64,000 nt of DNA from the NCBI GenBank assembly GCA_023418315.1, contig JAEZZY010000002.1, forward strand, positions 6,605 through 70,604, given 5' to 3'. The notes under the pieces were generated by a model, which did no database searches, was not told the DNA's origin, and worked only from the letters and a program-made list of their open reading frames with translations. How positions within the stretch are numbered: position 1 is the first letter of the stretch; each line of letters opens with the position of its first letter. The translations under genes were made by a program, and so were the position numbers. Positions 58,607 to 64,000 of this stretch are shown here, piece by piece. The stretch comes from Bacteroidota bacterium (GTDB lineage: Bacteria; Bacteroidota; Bacteroidia; Chitinophagales; Chitinophagaceae).

Positions 58607-61075
58607 TTATTTCTTTGCCAATACCATCTTTTCCTTCTTCGTAATCCGGTTGTAGGCGCTGAGTAAAAACCCTAAGAACATCACGATAATGCCCAGCCAT
58701 AGCAAGTTGATATAGGGAAATACCAATGCTTTCAATACTACATAATCATCTTTGGGATCTCGCTGTTTGATCAGTAAATCAATTTCGCCGTTATCCGGAT
58801 TGATTTTTACAAAACGAGCATATACGCCCAGACTTCTCAATGTATCTTCCTTAAAATTCTGAAACGTATTTTCCGTAATGCCGTACACCGGCTGCATAAT
58901 ACCTGCTTCACCTTTCAAATCATAGGCGCGTAGCCTTGCCTTTACTGATAGTTCGCCCGATTGCTGTGTATAGCTTGCATCTTCAAAATCTTCAAACACC
59001 AGATAGCCGTTTGCCAGGTAGATACTATCGCCTTTCTTGACTGTGTGCTTTTTATAGGCAGCTGTATCTTCCACCTTAGAAGGATCGAGCGCAGAGGTGA
59101 TGTAGGTAAAAATATCTTTATGCAGATAATGTTTGGAATCGGGGTTGGCGATTAGACCTTCCTGTCCTTTGGGATTTATGAACGCATCCGGATAAAGTGT
59201 AAAGGTCTCTACCAGTTTTTGGGTGGTAGAATCGTAGCGTTCAAATACGATTTTATAAAACGTACGCGGGTCGGTAGGCGAGGTTGAATCTCCTTTATAG
59301 GTAACATAATAATCCTGCATGGCTACCGGAATATTCAAAAACAAAATGCTGTTTTCCCTACTTTCTTTTATGTTTTCTTGCGGCGTCTTTCCGAAATCCA
59401 TCGTTACGCCAAGCGTATTAAAAGAAATCACTTCTTTATTATAAGAGGAAAGCAGCACGCCCAGCAAAATCATTGCAAAACCGAGATGCGTGATAGCAGC
59501 GCCCATTTTCTTTAGTTTCTTTTGAATGCTGATTGCATAGGCAATATTGGATACGATGGCGAAGGTGGAAGCATATAAGAACAGCACATATTGAATGCCC
59601 GTTATTTGCTGCGTCCAGCCTATGAGCAAAGATAAAACCAGGGAACTGCCCGCTATCCAAGCCATGCGCTTCAGGAAAACTTTGGTATCCGATTTTTTGA
59701 ATTTTAAATAGAGAATGGAAGCGGATAACAAAGCAATGATAATGGCCACCCATATCTGAATGTCGTTATAATGCTGCACGGGATCGCTTGGCGGCGCTAT
59801 GTCTTTTCCGCTTATCCACTTCGCCAGCGGCGACCATACAGGAATAGACGTACTGATGGAAATCTGAATGGCGGACAACAACAATACAAACGATCCGATA
59901 AACATCCAGAACTCGCGGGAGGCAACCTGTTCTTCGGTCTTCACTTTCGGAAGGGTTTTCCATCGCATGGCTATGAGGCTTATACTCACGCCTAACAATA
60001 CGCCTATAACGATCAGCAAATGCCAGTAAAGCGATTTTCCTTCGCCGGTAAAGGCATGTACGGAAGTATCTCCCAGTACGCCGGTGCGCGTCAGGAAGGT
60101 AGAATACCAAACCAGTAAATAGGTAAGCGTAAACAAGATAAGTGTAATAGGCAATGAGCGGTTAGTAGCTTTAAAAACAATGAGCGTATGCAAACCGGCT
60201 ACCAACGTCAGCCACGGCACAAGAGAAGCATTCTCTACGGGATCCCAAGCCCAGTAGCCACCGAAGGTAAGCGATTCATACGCCCATGCGCCTCCCATCA
60301 TAATACCCATGCCCAATGCGCCACCTGCCAATAACGACCATATCCATGCAGGTTTCACCCAGCTTTGGTATTCGTTTTTCCACAGAGCGGCTATAGCATA
60401 GGCAAAAGGAATAAGCGTGGTAGCAAATCCCAAGAACAACACCGGCGGATGAATCACCATCCAATAGTTTTGTAGCAAAGGATTTAACCCGTTGCCGTCT
60501 TTTATAAATTCTAAATAATTAGGCTGCGTGAAAATAGGCGCATCCACCATTTTATCTCTTAAAAGAATAAACGGAGTGCTGCCGATTTTGATATCCGGAG
60601 TAAGGTAAAAGCCTAAAAGCATACTCGCCAGCGCTACTTGTACCAAGGCGATAACGGTCATCACGCGACTTTCCATATTTCCTGCCGTGTACATGACAAT
60701 CAAGCCCAGCACAGCATGCCAGAAAGCCCAGAGCATAAAACTCCCCTCCTGCCCTTCCCAGAAGCAAGACAGCAGATAATTCATAGGAAGCGCGCGGGAA
60801 GAATGTTCCCAGGCATAATTGTATTCAAAAAGATGATTGGCGATGATATAATACAGCGCAATGAAAATACCGATCAAAGAAGCCGAATGAAGGATAAACC
60901 CATTACGCCCCAGATAGCGCCATATTTTGCTTTTTCGTTCATCAAGCACTTCCGACCTGGCGGCGCTCCAGTAGGCAACCGCACTGAAAAGCGACATGAC
61001 AAAAGATAGGATTACAAAAAAATGACCCAGTTGCCCGGGCCTGAGATGTTCACCGATGAATTGCGTTTCGTTCAT
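58607..61075 (-). CDS. ccmF: Cytochrome c maturation heme lyase CcmF/CcsA-type
   Basis: An 822-residue polytopic membrane protein. The heme-handling tryptophan-rich segment reads FGGYWAWDPVENASLVPWL (about residues 262-282), preceded by WVIHPPVLFLGF-like MVIHPPVLFLGFA, both typical of CcmF. About 14-15 membrane helices are seen, with a large periplasmic domain (about residues 560-775) before the last one. CcmF takes heme from CcmE and attaches it to apocytochrome thiols. It follows ccmE by 66 bases on the same strand. Confidence 0.92.
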   Translation of the reverse strand: MNETQFIGEHLRPGQLGHFFVILSFVMSLFSAVAYWSAARSEVLDERKSKIWRYLGRNGFILHSASLIGIFIALYYIIANHLFEYNYAWEHSSRALPMNYLLSCFWEGQEGSFMLWAFWHAVLGLIVMYTAGNMESRVMTVIALVQVALASMLLGFYLTPDIKIGSTPFILLRDKMVDAPIFTQPNYLEFIKDGNGLNPLLQNYWMVIHPPVLFLGFATTLIPFAYAIAALWKNEYQSWVKPAWIWSLLAGGALGMGIMMGGAWAYESLTFGGYWAWDPVENASLVPWLTLVAGLHTLIVFKATNRSLPITLILFTLTYLLVWYSTFLTRTGVLGDTSVHAFTGEGKSLYWHLLIVIGVLLGVSISLIAMRWKTLPKVKTEEQVASREFWMFIGSFVLLLSAIQISISTSIPVWSPLAKWISGKDIAPPSDPVQHYNDIQIWVAIIIALLSASILYLKFKKSDTKVFLKRMAWIAGSSLVLSLLIGWTQQITGIQYVLFLYASTFAIVSNIAYAISIQKKLKKMGAAITHLGFAMILLGVLLSSYNKEVISFNTLGVTMDFGKTPQENIKESRENSILFLNIPVAMQDYYVTYKGDSTSPTDPRTFYKIVFERYDSTTQKLVETFTLYPDAFINPKGQEGLIANPDSKHYLHKDIFTYITSALDPSKVEDTAAYKKHTVKKGDSIYLANGYLVFEDFEDASYTQQSGELSVKARLRAYDLKGEAGIMQPVYGITENTFQNFKEDTLRSLGVYARFVKINPDNGEIDLLIKQRDPKDDYVVLKALVFPYINLLWLGIIVMFLGFLLSAYNRITKKEKMVLAKK

Positions 61076-61141
61076 TACTATGCGATAACCAGTTTGAATA
61101 ATTGTTTAAAATCCATCCGGAAGTATATAAGATAAGCGCCA

Positions 61142-61537
61142 TCAACCTGAAACACCTACCGCTACCTGGTCTTTTTTATACTTGGACGGGCATTTCATTT
61201 GTATTTTATTACATCGGAACGTACTTCCATCCATATAGCCACTCATCACTATTTGCTCCGACCGTTCAATATCTATAGGCTTTGCCCCGTTAAAAATCAC
61301 CTGACTTATATTTCCTGCCTTGTCTTTTACATAAAAACTAAAATGATTGGGGTCTATTTTAGGATCGTAATTCATTTCCTTATCCTTTTCAAGATAGCCT
61401 ATTACATGATATTGCTTACCCGGTTGCGCTGCCGCAGATTTGAAGGTCTCGTACGTGCTGAAGTCACCAAACATACTCACAATGATACATACTGCCGCAG
61501 CAACCAGTACCAGCAAGACTATATGAGATTTTTTCAT
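61142..61537 (-). CDS. ccmE: Cytochrome c maturation heme chaperone CcmE, CxxxY type
   Basis: A 131-residue protein: N-terminal membrane anchor (residues 4-22), then the CcmE OB-fold (GKQYHVIGYLEKDKEMNYDP, HFSFYVKDKAGN, VIFNGAKP). The heme-binding motif is Cys116-Pro-Ser-Lys-Tyr120, so the covalent heme ligand is cysteine instead of the His of E. coli CcmE (HxxxY). This variant is known from archaea and some bacteria. ATG at 61537 begins the anchor; a longer frame back to 61711 crosses the promoter and is rejected. Confidence 0.9.
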   Translation of the reverse strand: MKKSHIVLLVLVAAAVCIIVSMFGDFSTYETFKSAAAQPGKQYHVIGYLEKDKEMNYDPKIDPNHFSFYVKDKAGNISQVIFNGAKPIDIERSEQIVMSGYMDGSTFRCNKIQMKCPSKYKKDQVAVGVSG

Positions 61538-61564
61538 GAGGAAATCAGGATTCTGTATCGGGTG

Positions 61565-61572
61565 CAAAGGTA
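61565..61572 (-). promoter_or_regulatory. -7 promoter element of ccmE-ccmF
   Basis: TACCTTTG on the minus strand fits the consensus and is 27 bases before the ccmE ATG. It faces away from the arginase-family promoter at 61604, so the two genes are divergent with a shared 93-base control region. Confidence 0.5.
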
Positions 61573-61603
61573 AGGTGAAAACTCCAATGAACGATTTTAG
61601 TTT

Positions 61604-61611
61604 TACATTTG
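61604..61611 (+). promoter_or_regulatory. -7 promoter element of the arginase-family gene
   Basis: TACATTTG fits TAnnTTTG and lies 19 bases before the ATG at 61631. No -33 TTTG at the right distance. Confidence 0.5.
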
Positions 61612-61630
61612 CCGGCGTTAAAAATTTGAT

Positions 61631-62677
61631 ATGGCCATCAATGTATCTGATTTTGATCCGAACAGCGTAGGATTGAAATCCAACAATATTTTCGGGCTTC
61701 CTTCCAGCCATGATAATTCAGAACTCATTCTGCTGCCCGTGCCCTGGGAAGTTACCATTTCTTACCGCGACGGCACCTCGCGCGGACCGGAAAATATCTT
61801 TGATGCCTCCATGCAGGTGGACTTGTACGACCCCGATGTGAAGAACGGTTGGCAAAATGGTTTTTACATGATGCCTATAGATAAGAACATCAAAAAGAAA
61901 AGCGATTACTTGCGCCAGTGTGCCGAGTTAATCATTTCTCATTTAATAGAAGGCGGTGAGGTAAAAGACAATGAACAACTTTGCGGCAAGCTGAAAGAAG
62001 TAAACGCAGGCGGTGAAATGCTCCTCCATTGGGTAGATGAAATGACCACCATCCCGCTGAAGCAAGGAAAAAAAGTAGGTTTGATAGGTGGCGACCACAG
62101 CACCCCTCTGGGCTTTCTGAAAGCGCTCTCCCGATTTCATGACGATTTTGGCGTATTGCAGATAGATGCCCATGCCGATCTTCGTCAGGCATACGAAGGC
62201 TTTACGTATTCCCATGCCTCCATCATGTACAATGTGCTGCATCATGTACCGCAGGTAAGTAAACTGGTACAAGTTGGCATTCGTGATTATTGTGATGAAG
62301 AATTGGAAATGATAGAAAACAACCGGCAACGGATAAACACTTTTTTCGACAAGGACCTGAAAGAACGCCGTTTTGAAGGCGATACCTGGAAACAGATTTG
62401 CGAAGATATCGTAAGCAGGCTGCCGCAAAAAGTCTATATCAGTTTTGATATTGACGGGCTGGATCCTAAGCTCTGCCCCAATACCGGCACACCTGTACCG
62501 GGTGGTTTTGAGCTGGATGAGGTCTTCTATCTTTTCAAAACACTGAAAAAAAGCGGCAGGGAATTGATCGGATTTGATTTGAACGAAGTGTCCGTGGGAC
62601 CCAATAATGCAGACAGCATTGACGGCATTGTAGGCGCACGGGTGCTCTACAAACTCTGTAATTATATGGTGGCATAG
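61631..62677 (+). CDS. Arginase/formimidoylglutamase-family ureohydrolase
   Basis: A 348-residue ureohydrolase. All metal-binding motifs are present: GGDHSTPLG (near 155), DAHADLR with Asp-x-His-x-Asp (near 182), and SFDIDGLDPKLCPNTGTPVPGG (Asp-x-Asp, near 275). Two manganese ions are expected. The family includes arginase, agmatinase and HutG; the Bacteroidota members of this length are usually annotated as formimidoylglutamase or agmatinase-like. No hut or arginine genes are adjacent, so the substrate is undecided. Confidence 0.85.
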   Translation: MAINVSDFDPNSVGLKSNNIFGLPSSHDNSELILLPVPWEVTISYRDGTSRGPENIFDASMQVDLYDPDVKNGWQNGFYMMPIDKNIKKKSDYLRQCAELIISHLIEGGEVKDNEQLCGKLKEVNAGGEMLLHWVDEMTTIPLKQGKKVGLIGGDHSTPLGFLKALSRFHDDFGVLQIDAHADLRQAYEGFTYSHASIMYNVLHHVPQVSKLVQVGIRDYCDEELEMIENNRQRINTFFDKDLKERRFEGDTWKQICEDIVSRLPQKVYISFDIDGLDPKLCPNTGTPVPGGFELDEVFYLFKTLKKSGRELIGFDLNEVSVGPNNADSIDGIVGARVLYKLCNYMVA

Positions 62678-62726
62678 GCAACCCCGTTTTTAATTCCTAA
62701 TTTTAAGCCATTGTTTTTGGGGGCAA

Positions 62727-63653
62727 ATGAATAAAAAAGCGCTTATCACGGTTATCGTATCGGCTTTGTTTGCCGCAGGCTTTTACTATGTTTACCACTA
62801 TACCGCTGTTTTCAAAAATGAGGACACCTACTACAGCAGCTTTAGCAAAATAAGCGGTTTGCAGGAATCCGGCCCTGTGCTGATTCACGGGGTGAAAGTG
62901 GGGAAAATAGCCGAGATAAAAATAGGCGCGGATAAAAATATCCTGATTACCTATGCGCTGAAAAAAAATCTGAAAATCCCTCGCGGCACCTTTGCCAAAA
63001 TTATCAACGGCGATGTATCCGGTACCAAAGCGGTAAAGCTTCACTTGGGCACGCAAACAGAGATTATACCTGTAAAAGGAAACATCCCCACCGTATCCGA
63101 CACTACGATTATGGAGCTGTTTAATGCCAAAATAACACCTATGGTAAAAGGTGGAAAATTCTTGCTCCGCACGGTAGATAGCTCACTTTATGATATGAAT
63201 TACCTGATCCGGTATGGCGGGCTGGGCAAAAATGTGCAGCAGGAAATGAAGGCTTTCCGACAAGATTTTGATGAAATAGCCCAAACCTCCAAAAACCTTT
63301 CCCTACAGGCAGATAAATGGAGTGAAAGCATCCGGTTGCTGCATCAGTCCCTCCCCCCTTCCACCGCTATCCATTCCGATATAGATCAATTTCTTGCCTC
63401 CGGCAGTACCACCACCGAAAGCCTTTCCCGCCACGACTATGACAGTTTACTCAAGCGCACCGCTTCCTCCCTTACCCGCCTTGCCAGCTCTATAAAAAAA
63501 ATCAGTAAAGAGCACACCCTCTTTCACGACACAAGCGCCTACAAAGAGGCAAACCGGAAAATAATTACTGCCGACACAGCCATGCAGGAACTAATGACAG
63601 ACCCGCCTGGCATCCGGCTTATAGGCGGCGGAAAAAATAAAGAGAAAAAATAA
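62727..63653 (+). CDS. MCE (MlaD)-family lipid-transport substrate-binding protein
   Basis: A 308-residue protein with one N-terminal membrane helix (residues 5-24) and an MCE domain at about 30-120 (VFKNEDTYYSSFSKISGLQESGPVLIHGVKVGKIAEI, recognisable by GLxxGxxVxxxGVxVGxV; then NGDVSGTKAVKLHLG). The remaining ~180 residues are helical. MCE proteins form hexameric rings that carry lipids from an MlaEF-type ABC transporter. The partner permease and ATPase are not in the window; the gene ends eight bases before the tandem repeat. Confidence 0.88.
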   Translation: MNKKALITVIVSALFAAGFYYVYHYTAVFKNEDTYYSSFSKISGLQESGPVLIHGVKVGKIAEIKIGADKNILITYALKKNLKIPRGTFAKIINGDVSGTKAVKLHLGTQTEIIPVKGNIPTVSDTTIMELFNAKITPMVKGGKFLLRTVDSSLYDMNYLIRYGGLGKNVQQEMKAFRQDFDEIAQTSKNLSLQADKWSESIRLLHQSLPPSTAIHSDIDQFLASGSTTTESLSRHDYDSLLKRTASSLTRLASSIKKISKEHTLFHDTSAYKEANRKIITADTAMQELMTDPPGIRLIGGGKNKEKK

Positions 63654-63660
63654 ACTCAGC

Positions 63661-64000
63661 GATAATCCGCGCTATCTGCGGGAGAATAAATTTATAGACA
63701 ACACAAAATACGCTACATAATCATACTATCTGTGATAATCCGTGCTATCTGCGGGAAAATAATTTTATAGACAACACAAAATACGTTACATAATCATACT
63801 ATCTGTGATAATCCGGGCTATCTGCGGGAAAATAATTTTATAGACAACACAAAATACACTACATAATCATACTATCTGTGATAATCCGGGCTATCTGCGG
63901 GAGAATAAATTTATAGACAACACAAAATACACTACATAATCATACTATCTGAGATAATCCGCACTATCTGTGGAAGAATAAATTTATAGACAACAGAGAA
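63661..64000. repeat. 73-bp tandem repeat array reaching the window edge
   Basis: Units begin with GATAATCC at 63661, 63734, 63807, 63880 and 63953, an exact 73-base period, with four full copies and a fifth of at least 48 bases. Copies differ at scattered positions. Each unit contains two related half-motifs, CTATCTGTGATAATCCG and CTATCTGCGGGA, then an AT-rich part with TTTATAGACAACACAAAATAC. There are no unique spacers, so it is not a CRISPR array. It may continue beyond the window. Confidence 0.9.

Noticed and set aside
61538..61711. Long N-terminal extension of CcmE
   Set aside because: It would cross the ccmE promoter box and the divergent arginase-family start; the membrane anchor starts at 61537.
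63661..64000. CRISPR array
   Set aside because: The whole 73-base unit repeats; there are no unique spacers between shorter repeats, and no cas gene is nearby.

Overview
The window is a 64 kb piece of a Bacteroidota chromosome, most likely from the order Chitinophagales (Chitinophagaceae-like). Several things point there: promoters of the TTTG-N19/20-TAnnTTTG type, almost no Shine-Dalgarno dependence, a protein with a type IX secretion (Por) sorting tail, Bacteroidota-only families (DUF4421, DUF4292, DUF5777, the Bacteroidota form of PurM, an HscA-like Hsp70), and a Bacteroidota-type C-x3-Y CcmE. Nothing looks like a prophage, integron, CRISPR array or insertion sequence, and I found no tRNA or rRNA gene. 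Family names come from recognising sequence features by eye; no database search was run.

Layout. 1-2.2 kb: a subtilisin-like protease cut by the left edge and a methyltransferase. 2.3-6 kb: rpsP, purM and two tandem outer-membrane paralogues. 6-19.9 kb: mostly housekeeping and envelope genes (transglutaminase membrane protein, DUF1835 protein plus cupin, guaB, pth, DUF4421 protein, AsmA-like protein, TrmH-like methylase, two lipoproteins, ABC-F protein). 20.2-31.1 kb, all on the minus strand: rpoB, a four-helix-bundle gene, rpoC, a terminator, then a separate promoter and infA-rpmJ-rpsM-rpsK-rpsD. This joins two operons that are normally apart. It lacks rplKAJL upstream and rpoA-rplQ downstream, and its spacers are wide and hold palindromes and heptad repeats. 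31.4-44.4 kb: flavin reductase, sirtuin, holA, a nucleotide-sugar/TPR/DUF4292 run ending in rfbF, dut, dnaK, a membrane glycosyltransferase, rfbC and rfbG. 44.6-52.1 kb: a YceI protein fused tightly to a propeller histidine kinase and LytTR regulator, followed by a secreted redox set (OB-fold protein, c-type cytochrome-like lipoprotein, second YceI, DUF5777 barrel, cupredoxin). 52.3-63.7 kb: thioredoxin-fold protein, hscA-like gene, DUF58 protein, DUF177-rpmF-plsX, hydrolase, the cytochrome c maturation pair ccmE-ccmF, an arginase-family enzyme and an MCE protein. The right end is a 73-bp tandem repeat that runs off the window.

How the genes work together. RfbF, RfbG and the RfbC-like epimerase can make a CDP-deoxyhexose for surface polysaccharide. 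CcmE/CcmF could mature the nearby cytochrome. The YceI-kinase-regulator trio sits directly upstream of the redox genes and is a plausible regulator of them. The best candidates for something undescribed are this trio, the structured RNA after rpsD, the in-frame leader ORF before rpoB, the four-helix gene that splits rpoBC, and a group of genes whose promoters place transcription starts at or within a few bases of the start codon.
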